64,000 nt of DNA from Phycisphaerales bacterium (GCA_029260435.1 JAJDDG010000142.1:1-64000), one strand, 5' to 3'; positions 17,001 to 25,621 are shown, numbered from the stretch's first letter. Made by a program: numbers and translations. Notes: a model not told the origin generated them from the sequence alone.

Positions 17001-18318
17001 CGACGGGCAGGAAGTCGAAACCGATCAGGTCATCGGGACTCAAATCGCCACGACCAGCACGCTGCAACCCCTCGATTTCCTCCAGGGAGCCGGCGTGCTC
17101 AACGTCCTTCGCTCAATGCAGATCTACTTCGGACAACTCAACATCCCAGAGGGGCTGACTCAGGATGAAGTAGACGCGATTCAGGCCAACCCACAGCCGC
17201 ACAATTTCTTCCCGTTCCTGCACGATTCGCCCCTCACAAACCCAACCAAACCAACCGTAACCAGGATCGATACGTTTATCATCCCCGATCCCTTCCCAGG
17301 AACACCGGGAGATGTGACTCCCCAAGACATCACTCCAGACCCGAGCAACGATCAGGACAACGTACGACCCACTCCCCTCCAGATCGCCAAAGCGTTGCAC
17401 GAAGCAAGCAAAACCGTCAATGTCGGCCCCAGGATGAGAAACTGGGCAGATGTTGATCCGGTCATCGGTATCCCCGATCCAGGCGGAAGCGGCGGCGATA
17501 TCGGCGGCGCGCCGATCGAGGGTGTTCCCTTCGACCCGGATCCATTCGGTGGTGAACTACCGCCTCCCTTCCCGCCAAGAGGTGAAGAGCCGCGCATCCT
17601 GGATGATGTCATCCAAGGTGGTCGGAGCGGTTGGGATATCGCGAACGTCGGTATGCGAGTCGTTCCTGGTGCCCCTCCCATCGGTGGTCAGCACGGCTTC
17701 ATCGACTACCGTATCGGCCCGTTCAACATCCCCCAGAACGAGTTCGGAACCGTCGAGGTAATCACCGCGACACTTGTCTGGGACCGAAATGTCAAACTGA
17801 AACGCGTGAACTGGCAGAACTCAAACTTCAATCCCGAGCCCGCCATCACAGCGCTCGAACTCGAAAACCTTGACCTCGAACTCCACCAGGAAACGGGCGA
17901 TCAAACCACGCCCATCTTTATCTCGAACTCGACGTTCAACAACGTCGAGCACATCTATGTGCCGCTACCCGTCACCGAAACACCGCTCTACTTCATCCTT
18001 CGGGTCCGCTGGATCGAGCAGGAATACGACCTTACCCGTGAAAACCCTCCCGCGAGCGTGAAATTCGCACTCTCTTGGCGTTCACAAGTATTCAATGACT
18101 TGACCGCGTTCGAGGATTCACTCTCCGTAGATGAATCGGCACCAACATCCCCAGTAATCCCACCCATGTCACCCGCGACAATCTCCCACCTTGTCTTCAA
18201 CCTCGGCGCGACCGACTCCGACCCCAACTATGACGCCGCTTATGACATGGACAGCAACGGAGTCTTCGATGTGCTGGACATCTCTTACGTGCTCTTCCGA
18301 CTTCGTAGCGACAACTGA
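14092..18318 (+). CDS. Giant secreted subtilase with degenerate metzincin domain and dockerin-like end
   Basis: A 1408-residue exported protein with an N-terminal signal peptide (1-31). Residues about 60-385 resemble a matrixin-type metzincin, but the zinc site is ruined: the expected HExxHxxGxxH reads REIGTAVGLGP (331-341), with all three histidines replaced. A foreign domain interrupts it at 194-297. Residues about 400-540 look like a PPC domain. A subtilisin (S8) domain follows, with His616 (DHATAVVG), oxyanion Asn731 (AAGNRG) and Ser914 (GTSFAAP). The position of the catalytic Asp is Glu582 (NIEGG). The C-terminus is a single dockerin-like EF-hand motif (DMDSNGVFDVLDISYVLF) shared with two other proteins here. 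It probably acts outside the cell. Activity with Glu in the triad is uncertain. Confidence 0.82.
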   Translation: MQQRTFGVGNFGQPIAALVAIGTLTASTNAGTYVPGTSEATVEAIEAQLEQFQNPRGTLRFTPGNRWPGTAGTPKIFTYSLAPDGTQINGEFVGIVSNSTLFARMNALFADDTAQWQAAISDAFSQWEDVSGLEFIFVSDTGNTDGADDGAMFSTGNAGSGVRGDIRIGMQTFPGGEGGLCAQGLRTGPGSVVNESQRISLFGAPTGGTFTLDWSGGGPTAAIAFNASSATVQSSLDGGIAGIAPGDINVTGNDGGPWTIQFIGNLGGLNVLSVSGDGASLTGGVAPSVDVQVLQEGGSSGDYGEIVLDSSEDWSQLSSGSLRFLTNCIAREIGTAVGLGPACPITSSKLMEPVLPPTTGFVGPQLDDVRAAHRLYGDTSSINTGGTLDENGTRGTAFPFDETQLQTQVFLQRLSLDTNSENDYYAFTLPEGGGEVSFTASPILFPPFDNGSYLDGNFVGGVCDAGVVIDTFSLQDLQIEIQDAAGIPIPLASINDNGLGAAESIVGFDIPGAGTYFLVVSQAGGGDAVQMYSLLAEVRTGLSPSNRIIHMDQILPEINFQALAVRGDVDATGDGIVIGNIEGGLPWLDHAAFIGGNMQNVVWGGTDPASTFVTDHATAVVGTAVGQPDSDPGDEFTGIAPNANIVSSTIATSFDQFSGFAVSNRALLFSLFALTDEDYMTGELGLPRAASVLNLSWGASGGDLTGESFHSRFIDAVVAKRGVLAVIAAGNRGTIDDGNFCGDGDPEAVGGRFIGSRTVTPPATAFNAFSVGAVGTYWKGTGGAGGPNDGNVLASDKVAYFSSRGPIDSFDMTPDALENIFNTRPGIHIVAQGTGLVIPSTQGDPRTEDACPYLGDWFRSQSIDLPWIDPDDISPIDQALLPNPDQQFFSVDLAELPTGLPGPPPDPGGVQGTSFAAPLVAGVAALLQDAALKKGMSINSLVLRSIMMTGARKAPGWSNNGLPSSVQMTRDGQEVETDQVIGTQIATTSTLQPLDFLQGAGVLNVLRSMQIYFGQLNIPEGLTQDEVDAIQANPQPHNFFPFLHDSPLTNPTKPTVTRIDTFIIPDPFPGTPGDVTPQDITPDPSNDQDNVRPTPLQIAKALHEASKTVNVGPRMRNWADVDPVIGIPDPGGSGGDIGGAPIEGVPFDPDPFGGELPPPFPPRGEEPRILDDVIQGGRSGWDIANVGMRVVPGAPPIGGQHGFIDYRIGPFNIPQNEFGTVEVITATLVWDRNVKLKRVNWQNSNFNPEPAITALELENLDLELHQETGDQTTPIFISNSTFNNVEHIYVPLPVTETPLYFILRVRWIEQEYDLTRENPPASVKFALSWRSQVFNDLTAFEDSLSVDESAPTSPVIPPMSPATISHLVFNLGATDSDPNYDAAYDMDSNGVFDVLDISYVLFRLRSDN
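14671..14982 (+). repeat. Mobile protein domain inserted in the subtilase gene
   Basis: These 312 bases encode about 104 residues (194-297) that interrupt the metzincin-like domain. The pattern of NESQRISL, PTGGTFTLDW, NASSATVQSSL, GGPWTIQFIG, SLTGG and a closing QEGG is, from memory, that of a repeat domain found in tandem in large planctomycete surface proteins. Base use differs from the flanks: it is richer in A and T (many ATT, TTG and GGT codons), while the surrounding gene prefers C-ending codons. Removing it joins GTGS to GDYGEI in frame. Confidence 0.6.
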
Positions 18319-18345
18319 GCAAGCGTAAGTAATCAGACACCCTCA

Positions 18346-18376
18346 CAGCCCGGGCTAGCCCCGGGCTGTTTTTTTT
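18346..18376 (+). terminator. Rho-independent terminator of the subtilase gene
   Basis: The inverted repeat AGCCCGGG and CCCGGGCT with a short CTAGC loop is followed by eight T. It lies 28 bases after the subtilase stop codon and reads on the plus strand. Confidence 0.9.
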
Positions 18377-18394
18377 ACGCCTTCCTCGAAGGAC

Positions 18395-18568
18395 TAGAGC
18401 ATCCTCACCCATTCTGTAGCATCTACTGATTTCTGCCCCTTCTCCCCTCCGGGGGAGAAGTCGAAGATCCGCCGTAGGCGGGGTGGTCGAGCGCAGCGAG
18501 ATCGGATGAGGGGGTCTTCATCTTCTACGCCTTCACACTATCGCTACAAAGAAACGAAAACCGCTCTA
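18395..18568 (+). mobile_element. MITE-like element, copy 2 (174 bp)
   Basis: This copy has the same sequence as copy 1 except for a 3-bp deletion near the right end. The terminal TAGAGC and inner TGTAGC blocks are intact at both ends. Its right-hand TA is part of the serS stop codon: reading leftwards, serS ends GCA TAG, where the final G comes from the element. Joining the flanks without the element gives GCA TAG TCC, so the stop codon was the target. Confidence 0.85.
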
Positions 18569-19972
18569 TGCGCCCGCTTCGATCCGCTCAATCCCACCCA
18601 TGTGCCCCCTGAGCACCTCCGGCACCGTCACGCTCCCGTCCTCATTCTGATGCATCTCCAGAATAGGTATCAGTACACGCGGGCTCGCAGCAACCGTGTT
18701 ATTCAGCGAATGGCAGAACACCGTCTCACCCTTCCCACCGCGGTACCGCAGGTTGAGCCGCCTGCATTGGTAGTCATAAAGCCGTGACGCACTATGCGTC
18801 TCGCCCCACGCGCCCATCGGACGACCATCTTCACCGAGCTCACCCCGCCCCGGCATCCAGCATTCAATGTCAATCATGTCCGCGTTCTTCGCGCCAAGAT
18901 CCGCCGTGCAGCACTGCAGCAAGCGGTAGGGGAGTTGCAGACTCTGTAGCAAAGATTCAACCACCCCGATCATCTCCGTATGCCACCGCCGACTCTCCGA
19001 TTCATCTGCCTCGCAGATCACCACCTGCTCAACCTTGTCGAACTGATGGATCCGATACAAACCCGCCGTATCGCGACCGGCCGCCCCCGCTTCGCGCCGG
19101 AAACACGTGCTCACCGTCACATACTTAATCGGCAGCGCCTCAATATCAAGAATCTCGTCCCCGTGCAGCCCCATCAGCCCAACCTCACCAGTCCCAGTCA
19201 GATGCAGATCATGCCCCCCGCCGCGCTTCGTCTCCTCGATCAGATAGGTCTGGTCCCGCCCGCTCGGGAAAAACCCCGTCCCCACCATGCACTCCTCCCG
19301 CACGATCACCGGCACCGACATCGCGCGGAACCCGTGCTCGTTCACCATCCGATCAAACGCATACCGCAACACCGCCTGGTGCAGCATCATCCCCGCGCCA
19401 GTTAGCACATAACTCCGCGCCCCGCTCAGCTTCACACCCCGCGAAAAATCCGTCAGCCCAAGCGACTCCACCAGTTCGATATGCGTCTTGGGAGCGAACC
19501 CCCTGTTCTCTTCGAATGATTGCTCCGCCTCGTACCCCTCCGGGTACCACCGCCGGAGCTCCACATTGTCGGCCGCGCTCTCGCCCACAGGCACATCCGC
19601 ATCCGCGGGCTGCGGCACACAGAGCAGCAGCGTTTCGAGTTCGGGCGCAATCCCCGCCAGTGCCTTATCCAATGCCTGAATCGTGTCCTTCAGCGCAGCC
19701 GGTTTGGCGCGCATCGTCTCAACCTCACCCTCAAGACGCGTCTTCTCATCACCGCTCGCCCCCTTGAGCTGTCCCATCAGCTTCCCGATCAACGGGCCCG
19801 ATTCCTTCGCAAGCTTCTTCTGCTCCGACCGCAGCCCCTCCGCCTCACCCATGATCCGCCGCCGCTCCGCATCAAGCGCAACCAACCGATCGATATCCAT
19901 ATCGATCTTCTTCTGTGCTGCACCTCGCCGAAATCGTTCCGGATCCTCCCTCAACTGCTTCAGATCAATCAT
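18566..19972 (-). CDS. serS: Seryl-tRNA synthetase
   Basis: This is the class II aminoacyl-tRNA synthetase that charges tRNA-Ser. It begins MIDLKQLREDPERFR, the usual SerRS start, followed by a long antiparallel coiled coil (about 25-110) that grips the tRNA variable arm. The catalytic domain shows TGAGMMLHQAV, FRREAGAAGRDTAGLYRIHQF and, near the end, YRGGKGETVFCHSLNNTVAASPR, the class II motifs. At 468 residues it is somewhat longer than the usual 420-430. Its TAG stop overlaps the end of a MITE-like insertion. Upstream on the same strand lies a terminator, so it probably has its own promoter. Confidence 0.95.
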   Translation of the reverse strand: MIDLKQLREDPERFRRGAAQKKIDMDIDRLVALDAERRRIMGEAEGLRSEQKKLAKESGPLIGKLMGQLKGASGDEKTRLEGEVETMRAKPAALKDTIQALDKALAGIAPELETLLLCVPQPADADVPVGESAADNVELRRWYPEGYEAEQSFEENRGFAPKTHIELVESLGLTDFSRGVKLSGARSYVLTGAGMMLHQAVLRYAFDRMVNEHGFRAMSVPVIVREECMVGTGFFPSGRDQTYLIEETKRGGGHDLHLTGTGEVGLMGLHGDEILDIEALPIKYVTVSTCFRREAGAAGRDTAGLYRIHQFDKVEQVVICEADESESRRWHTEMIGVVESLLQSLQLPYRLLQCCTADLGAKNADMIDIECWMPGRGELGEDGRPMGAWGETHSASRLYDYQCRRLNLRYRGGKGETVFCHSLNNTVAASPRVLIPILEMHQNEDGSVTVPEVLRGHMGGIERIEAGA

Positions 19973-20018
19973 GCGGCGGATGGTACATCAACCCCCGAGA
20001 CCCTTCGCGTTTGCGCAT

Positions 20019-20057
20019 AAAAAAAGCCGACGCCACCCGCGAAGGTGACACCGGCTT
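20019..20057 (-). terminator. Strong terminator on the minus strand
   Basis: On the minus strand AAGCCGGTGTCACC pairs with GGTGGCGTCGGCTT (with wobble pairs) around a short TTCGC loop and is followed by seven T. It ends whatever is transcribed leftwards from 20,440 and isolates serS from it. Confidence 0.85.
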
Positions 20058-20440
20058 CTGCCACACAACGGCATGCACCGTGTGCGTCCCAGCGGCGGCC
20101 TCTCCGCTGGATCCCCCTTGTGTGGCTCAAGAGCTCCCTCAAGCCCTCTCGCCGTGACGTGTCTGCCCGAACAGGCCAACGCCCGAGCAGCTTCCCGCCA
20201 GGCCTCAACAGCCCAGCAGATCCGCGGGTAAACCCGCGGGGACGTGCGCCCCGGCAAACCGAGGCTTCCCTCCGTGGAGAGCCGCGCAAAAGCGCGGTGC
20301 TTCCGCTCCTACTTCCTCAAGGTTAACCTTCCCACCCCTCAACTACCACCTTCGAGGGGCCATATTCGCGCAAAAAGTGCTACACCAACGCGATACATCC
20401 CTACCACACCCTCCCAGACCACCCAGCTAGTCCTATAAAG
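20058..20440 (-). ncRNA. Structured non-coding stretch, candidate RNA of unknown class
   Basis: No gene fits these 383 bases between nadK and the terminator at 20,019. The stretch is packed with perfect short hairpins: 20,282-20,297 (6-bp stem, four-base loop), 20,222-20,239 (7-bp stem), 20,238-20,264 (two alternative stems) and a domain closed by 20,061-20,068 with 20,118-20,125 that contains a 7-bp hairpin at 20,089-20,110. A terminator follows directly. This suggests a structured RNA on the minus strand, or a stack of REP-like palindromes behind nadK. I compared it by eye with RNase P RNA, tmRNA, SRP RNA and T-box cores and found no match. Confidence 0.4.
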
Positions 20441-21334
20441 TTACCCCCGCCAGCTCGGCGGCTTCGCCCAATGCAGCTTGTCGATCAACACCCGCCAATA
20501 CGTCGCATCCGGGTTTGTCACAAGATCGATGCACGCCTCGTGCTTCCGTACCCGGATGCGCTCACCACCACCCAGCGCATACATCTGCTGCCCGTCCAGC
20601 ACCAGCGTCGTCCCACCCGCACCCGCCTCACCGCTCGTACCGCGACCGTCATGGGTGTTCGCCCGACGAATTTCTAAATCAATCTCCGCATCACCCGGAA
20701 CAACAATCGGGCGGAACGCCAGCGAATGTGCCGCGATCGCCGTGATCGTCATCGCATCAATACCCGGAGACACAATCGGCCCCCCCGCAGACACCCCGTA
20801 CGCGGTCGATCCCGCCGGGGTCGAAATGATGACCCCATCACCATTCAGCGTCGGCCCCTCCTGATCGTTGATCCGAATTCCCAGTTCGATCATCCGGAAC
20901 GGCGGCCCCGCAGTAACCACGCATTCATTCATCGCAAGCCCGGAAAACCCCAGAGCCCCCGATGCACCCTCTAGCACCTCAACCCGCAACAGCGGATGAT
21001 GAACGAACTCCAACCCGCCCCCGCCGATCACTCGCGCCGCATGGCGCTCCAGCGCATCAACGTCGTACTCCGCAAGAAAACCCAGCCGCCCAAGATTCAC
21101 ACCAACGATCGGCAAACCAAGATGCACGCACCGCCTCGCCTGCGAAAGCAGCGTCCCATCCCCGCCCATCACCAGGATCAGTTCGGCACCGCCCGCATCG
21201 TTGATCGGTACCCCATCCGTATCCATCTCCCCCGCGAGCGACCCATGCTTGTTCACGAGCCCGCGCACACGCCCCAACGCATCACGCACATCCTGCTTCC
21301 CACGATTCGCCAGCAGCAGTACACGCCGTCCCAT
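20441..21334 (-). CDS. nadK: NAD kinase
   Basis: Phosphorylates NAD to NADP in the cytoplasm. The 297-residue protein carries the family's GGDG motif (57-60, in LVMGGDGTLL), GVNLGRLGFLAEY, the catalytic NEC segment, and NGDGVIISTPAGSTAYGVSAGGPI, the NAD-binding core. Length and start are normal. It lies 20 bases downstream of dxs on the same strand, so the two are likely co-transcribed. Confidence 0.95.
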   Translation of the reverse strand: MGRRVLLLANRGKQDVRDALGRVRGLVNKHGSLAGEMDTDGVPINDAGGAELILVMGGDGTLLSQARRCVHLGLPIVGVNLGRLGFLAEYDVDALERHAARVIGGGGLEFVHHPLLRVEVLEGASGALGFSGLAMNECVVTAGPPFRMIELGIRINDQEGPTLNGDGVIISTPAGSTAYGVSAGGPIVSPGIDAMTITAIAAHSLAFRPIVVPGDAEIDLEIRRANTHDGRGTSGEAGAGGTTLVLDGQQMYALGGGERIRVRKHEACIDLVTNPDATYWRVLIDKLHWAKPPSWRG

Positions 21335-21353
21335 GCGCCGCCCTTCGCTCTAT

Positions 21354-23339
21354 CTAGGAAATGCTCGTCCGCTCGGATGCCCCCGCATACACACTCCGCG
21401 TCCGCACCTCAACAGCGCCGCGCCGCGTATCGACCGATTCTCGGATCGCCTTCGCGATCGACGGCGCATCCAGCCCGACCTCCTCAAGTTGCTTCGATCG
21501 GCTGTCCTGATAAATCCATCGATCGGGCAGCCCCAGGCGATTGACCCGCCCAGCGTCAAGCCCCATATCAGATGCCGCCTCGACAACCGCCGCGCCAAAC
21601 CCGCCCGTCAGACCGTGGTCCTCGAGCGTCACGATCGGGATCCCCCGCTCCAGCAACGACCGGATCAGTTCACTGTCCACCGGCTTGGCGAACCGAGCGT
21701 CGTACACATTCACCCGTGCGCCGTCCCCAACCAGATCAACCGAGTCCAGCGCGTTGATCACCATCACGCCGAATGCCAGCACCGCCACATCGGGCTCATC
21801 ATGCTCGACCAGCGCCCGCGCCTTGCCAAGCTCAAACGCCGGGCACGCGCCGAACCCCGCAAGCCGATCGCTCACATTATCCCGGGGGTACCGCACCGCA
21901 CTCAGCCCACGCTCGTACGTCCGCATGAACTCCAGCGCCGCGCGGAGCGAATCCTCGTCCGCAACCGCAAGAAGCGCCGCATCGGGCAGCGTCCGCAGGA
22001 GCGATACATCGCAGAACCCGTGATGCACCGCGCCGTCTCCGCCAACCAGCCCCGCCCGATCCAGACAGAGCCGTACAGGCAACCCCTGCAGCGCAGACTC
22101 CTGGAACGCCTGATCAAACGCACGCTGCAGGAACGTCGAGTACACCGTAAAGAACGGCTTGAACCCCGTCTTCGCCATGCCCGCGAGCATGTCCAGCGCG
22201 TGCGACTCACAGATCCCGGTATCAAAGGTCCGCTCCGGGAACTCCTCGCCCACCACATCGAGCCCCGTCCCGCTCGGCATCGCCGCCGTGCAGCTCACCA
22301 CCTTCTCATCATCCGACATCACATCGCACATCGCATCGGCAAACGCGCTCGTGAACGAACGCCCGCTCTTCTTCATCTCCACCCGGCAGTTATCCGGGTT
22401 GTAATCAAAAGCAGCAGGGGAGTGGAACGTCGTCGCGTCCCCCTCCGCAAACTCATACCCCTTGCCCTTCGTCGTCTTGACATGCAACACCATCGGGCGA
22501 TCAAAGTCACGAGCCTCGCTCAGAAACTCGACCAGCTCCCGGATGTTGTGCCCATCGATCGGCCCGACAGTCACCAGACCGAAATGCTCGAACCATGTAT
22601 TCTCGGTAACCGCGGCTTTCGCGATCTCGCCTAGCCGGTGATACGCCTCCTCGACCATCGTCCCGCCGGGCAGGTGATCCAGCATCCGCCGTGCACGCTT
22701 CTTCATGTCCCCATAGATCGGGTTGATCCGTACCCGATCGAAGTACTGCGCCATCGCGCCCTGCGGCTTACTGATCGACATCCCGTTGTCGTTCAGCACA
22801 ACAAGGAACTGCCGCTTGAGCGTCCCCGCGTTGTTCAGCCCCTCCATCGACACACCATTCACGATCGACGCATCGCCGATCAGTGTCACCACCCGACGCC
22901 CATCCGGATTCTCGCCCGCATCAAACGCCTCGCCGTTGAGCGTGTCACCCCGCGCCATCCCCACCGCCGTCGAGATCCCCGTCCCCGCATGCCCCACGCT
23001 GAACTGATCAAAGTGCGACTCACGCGGCTCAGGAAACCCGGACATCCCTTCCCGAGTGCGAAGCTTCCCCAGCATCCCCTGCCGCCCCGTCAGCAGCTTG
23101 TGCGGGTAGCATTGGTGCCCAACATCAAACAGCAGACGGTCATGCCCGAAGTCAAAGACGTAGTGCATCGCGATCGTCAGATCTACCACGCCCAGATTCG
23201 GTGCGAGGTGACCGCCCGTCTGAGAGACCTGCGCAAAGATCGCCTCTCGGATCTCTTGCGCCACCTCGTCCAACTGAGCGAGGCTCAGCTTCTTCAGATC
23301 ACTCGGCCCACCAATTGTCTCGAGCAAGGGCATCAACAT
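21354..23339 (-). CDS. dxs: 1-deoxy-D-xylulose-5-phosphate synthase
   Basis: A thiamine-diphosphate enzyme that joins pyruvate and glyceraldehyde 3-phosphate in the first step of the MEP isoprenoid pathway. The 661 residues show the family order: GGHLAPNLGVVDLT near the start, DVGHQCYPHKLLTGR, the cofactor motif beginning GDASIVNGVSMEGLNNAG, and the transketolase pyrimidine domain with DRAGLVGGDGAVHHG. A second ATG two codons in (23,333) could also be used. Neighbours are nadK downstream and the prenyl synthase upstream, in line with an isoprenoid operon. Confidence 0.95.
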   Translation of the reverse strand: MLMPLLETIGGPSDLKKLSLAQLDEVAQEIREAIFAQVSQTGGHLAPNLGVVDLTIAMHYVFDFGHDRLLFDVGHQCYPHKLLTGRQGMLGKLRTREGMSGFPEPRESHFDQFSVGHAGTGISTAVGMARGDTLNGEAFDAGENPDGRRVVTLIGDASIVNGVSMEGLNNAGTLKRQFLVVLNDNGMSISKPQGAMAQYFDRVRINPIYGDMKKRARRMLDHLPGGTMVEEAYHRLGEIAKAAVTENTWFEHFGLVTVGPIDGHNIRELVEFLSEARDFDRPMVLHVKTTKGKGYEFAEGDATTFHSPAAFDYNPDNCRVEMKKSGRSFTSAFADAMCDVMSDDEKVVSCTAAMPSGTGLDVVGEEFPERTFDTGICESHALDMLAGMAKTGFKPFFTVYSTFLQRAFDQAFQESALQGLPVRLCLDRAGLVGGDGAVHHGFCDVSLLRTLPDAALLAVADEDSLRAALEFMRTYERGLSAVRYPRDNVSDRLAGFGACPAFELGKARALVEHDEPDVAVLAFGVMVINALDSVDLVGDGARVNVYDARFAKPVDSELIRSLLERGIPIVTLEDHGLTGGFGAAVVEAASDMGLDAGRVNRLGLPDRWIYQDSRSKQLEEVGLDAPSIAKAIRESVDTRRGAVEVRTRSVYAGASERTSIS

Positions 23340-23444
23340 GACTCCGTTCAGATTTCAGTCCGTCCTGAAAACATCCTACGCTACTCACCCGTACGGCGTT
23401 CTCCAGTGTCGCAGATATCCACCAGACCCGCACCGCAAGGCAAG

Positions 23445-24374
23445 CTATCTGGTCCTCTGTTCCAGATAACCAATCAACCCCCGCAACCCTTCCCCTTCTT
23501 CATCGAAAACGCCAAGAGCCGATTTCGCCACCCCGCCAAGCCGCGCGATCTCCGCGCGAGCCCCCTCCACGCCCATCGCGTTCGGATACGTCAGCTTGCC
23601 AGCCTCATCATCTTTCCCCGCACGCTTGCCCAGGTGCTCGGATGACTGCTCCACATCCAGCAGATCGTCCACCACCTGAAACATCAGCCCAACCGCCTCG
23701 CCATACCGCGTCAGCGCCCCAACCCGGATATCGCTCTCGTCGCCGCCCTTCGCCACCAGCGCCCCCATCCGGCACGCCGCCCGGATCAACGCCCCCGTCT
23801 TGTTCTCGTGCACCCGCACCACACGCTCCTCAAGCCCCAGCCCCTCCTCAAACCCGCCCAGCGTGTCCAGCACCTGACCGCCGATCATCGCGTTTGTCGC
23901 TCTGGCAAGCTCACCAAGGCACGCCCCGCTCGCGCCCCCACCGCCCATCGAGAGCGTCTGAAAAGCCAGATTTAAAAGCGAATCACCAACCAGCACACCC
24001 ATCGCCTCACCGTACCGTACATGCACCGTCGCCCGCCCCCGCCGCATCTCGTCGTCATCCAGCGCAGGCAAGTCGTCATGTACCAAGCTGAAGCAGTGCA
24101 CCATCTCCAGCGCACACGCCGCATCCAGACTCACATCAACATCTCCGCCGCACGCCACGCAGGCCTCGCACACCAGCACCGGCCGCAGCCGCTTGCCCCC
24201 ACCCAGTAGCGCGTACTCCACCGCCTCGCGCAGATTGTCCGGCATCCACACACGCCGCACCCGATCTGCCAGCGCCGCCTCGATCACCCCCACACGCCGC
24301 CCCATCCACTCCGGCGCACCATCTCCGATCTTCACTTCGATCGCCCCCTTCTCGTTCTCTCCAACCGCTCGCAT
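23445..24374 (-). CDS. ispA: Polyprenyl (farnesyl) diphosphate synthase
   Basis: Condenses isopentenyl and allylic diphosphates. The 309-residue protein has both aspartate-rich motifs: HDDLPALDDDEMRRG (first) and FQVVDDLLDVE (second), and the GGGKRLRP segment that binds diphosphate. The length fits short-chain farnesyl or geranylgeranyl synthases; the product length cannot be read safely. A 105-base gap separates it from dxs. It would supply farnesyl diphosphate to HpnC, which is encoded in the same region. Confidence 0.88.
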   Translation of the reverse strand: MRAVGENEKGAIEVKIGDGAPEWMGRRVGVIEAALADRVRRVWMPDNLREAVEYALLGGGKRLRPVLVCEACVACGGDVDVSLDAACALEMVHCFSLVHDDLPALDDDEMRRGRATVHVRYGEAMGVLVGDSLLNLAFQTLSMGGGGASGACLGELARATNAMIGGQVLDTLGGFEEGLGLEERVVRVHENKTGALIRAACRMGALVAKGGDESDIRVGALTRYGEAVGLMFQVVDDLLDVEQSSEHLGKRAGKDDEAGKLTYPNAMGVEGARAEIARLGGVAKSALGVFDEEGEGLRGLIGYLEQRTR

Positions 24375-24449
24375 CTCGCCAATCTCCTACCACCCCATCC
24401 GGAATCCGAAGCGACGAGTATACCCCCCCACGCCCCCGCCCCGTCTATC

Positions 24450-25145
24450 ATGCCCCCCATGTCAGGAGCAATCGAAACCATCACAACCCTCACCGCCCGC
24501 GGCGGCCCCATCATGATCCCGCTCTTCGGGCTCTCGTTCGTCGCCATCACCCTCGCTACCGAGCGGGCTCTGTTCTGGCTCTCCCTCTCGCGTGTCTTCT
24601 CAAACCGGGATGTAGACACCGCTGCGCAGGCTCTGCGACACGCCGATCCCGCAGCCCTCGCCAAAGCGACCCCGCCTCAAGACTCCCTGCCCCAGCGCAT
24701 CATCTCCTCGATCCACTCCGCCGAGCCGCACGAAGCCCTCGCCGTCGAAACCGCCGAACGCTTCCGCCCCCGCATCGAGCGCTTCTCCACAACCCTCTCC
24801 ACCATCATCACCGCAGCGCCCCTCCTCGGCATCCTCGGCACCGTCCTCGGCATCATCGATGCATTCGATCTGGTCGGCAGCGCCCAGGGCGCTGCATCCG
24901 TCACAGATGTCGCCTCGGGCATCGCCCAGGCGCTGATCACGACAGCATTCGGGCTCATCGTCGCCCTCGTCACACTCTTCCCATACATGGTCTTCCGTTC
25001 ACTCGCCGACCGTATGCTCGGCTCCATCGAGCTGCTTGTCGCCGCACACACCGCCGGTGCCGCAAGCAGAGCGCGCAACGCCTCATCAGATTCTCCCGCC
25101 GCCCGCGCGCTCGAACGTTCTCTTGGTGCCCCCGCCAATCCCTAA
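24450..25145 (+). CDS. MotA/TolQ/ExbB proton channel family protein
   Basis: A 231-residue inner-membrane protein with three membrane segments (about 22-42, 118-140 and 165-188). The block LLGILGTVLGIIDAFDLVG followed by GIAQALITTAFGLIVAL is typical of ExbB/TolQ proton channels that energise outer-membrane processes. A second ATG at 24,459 (MSGAIE) may be the true start. No ExbD/TolR partner follows: the next gene is on the other strand and the two ends overlap by four bases. The partner must lie elsewhere. Confidence 0.85.
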   Translation: MPPMSGAIETITTLTARGGPIMIPLFGLSFVAITLATERALFWLSLSRVFSNRDVDTAAQALRHADPAALAKATPPQDSLPQRIISSIHSAEPHEALAVETAERFRPRIERFSTTLSTIITAAPLLGILGTVLGIIDAFDLVGSAQGAASVTDVASGIAQALITTAFGLIVALVTLFPYMVFRSLADRMLGSIELLVAAHTAGAASRARNASSDSPAARALERSLGAPANP

Positions 25146-25621
25146 GAGACCGACGCCTCCGCCAGCGCCTTCTCCTGCGCCGCGAGCAAGTCGTAGATCT
25201 CTTTCGCCGTCTCAGCAGCGTAGATCTTCTCGCGAAACGCTTCCTGCGTCATCAACCGACTGATCCGCGCCAGCGCCTGGATGTGATCGCTCGTCCGATC
25301 CACCGGGCTCGCCAGCAAGACAATCAGTTTCACAGGTTTCTTGTCGATCGATTTGAAATCGATGGGCTCGCTCGGCTTGCCAATCGCCATCGCGAGATCG
25401 CTCACACCGGAGCATTTCCCGTGCGGGATCGCAAGCGAATACCCGATCCCCGTCGTGCGCGTCTCTTCCCGTGCCCACACCGCGTCCTTCAACGACTGCG
25501 GGTCCGTTGCCTTCCCCGCATCCGCAAGCAAATCGACCAACTCATCGATCACGCCGCGCTTATCGCTCGCGTCGAGAGGAGCCTTCACGCATTCAGGGGT
25601 CAGGATGTCAAGCAGATCCAT
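25142..25621 (-). CDS. PTS EIIA (fructose/nitrogen type) domain protein
   Basis: A single-domain PTS EIIA of the Fru/Ntr class. It begins MDLLDILTPECV, and the phosphorylatable histidine is His67 in AIPHGKCSGV. HIQALARISRLM near the end is also typical. In-frame sequence extends a further 16 codons upstream to 25,669, but the family normally starts at MDLL, so I use 25,621 (159 residues). No other PTS component is nearby; a regulatory role like PtsN is more likely than sugar transport. It ends four bases inside the convergent ExbB-like gene. Confidence 0.88.
   Translation of the reverse strand: MDLLDILTPECVKAPLDASDKRGVIDELVDLLADAGKATDPQSLKDAVWAREETRTTGIGYSLAIPHGKCSGVSDLAMAIGKPSEPIDFKSIDKKPVKLIVLLASPVDRTSDHIQALARISRLMTQEAFREKIYAAETAKEIYDLLAAQEKALAEASVS

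Noticed and set aside
20058-20440. RNase P RNA, SRP RNA, tmRNA or T-box leader
   Set aside because: The hallmark cores of these RNAs are missing or only partly matched (for example GAGGAAGTAGG instead of the RNase P core). Left as unknown.
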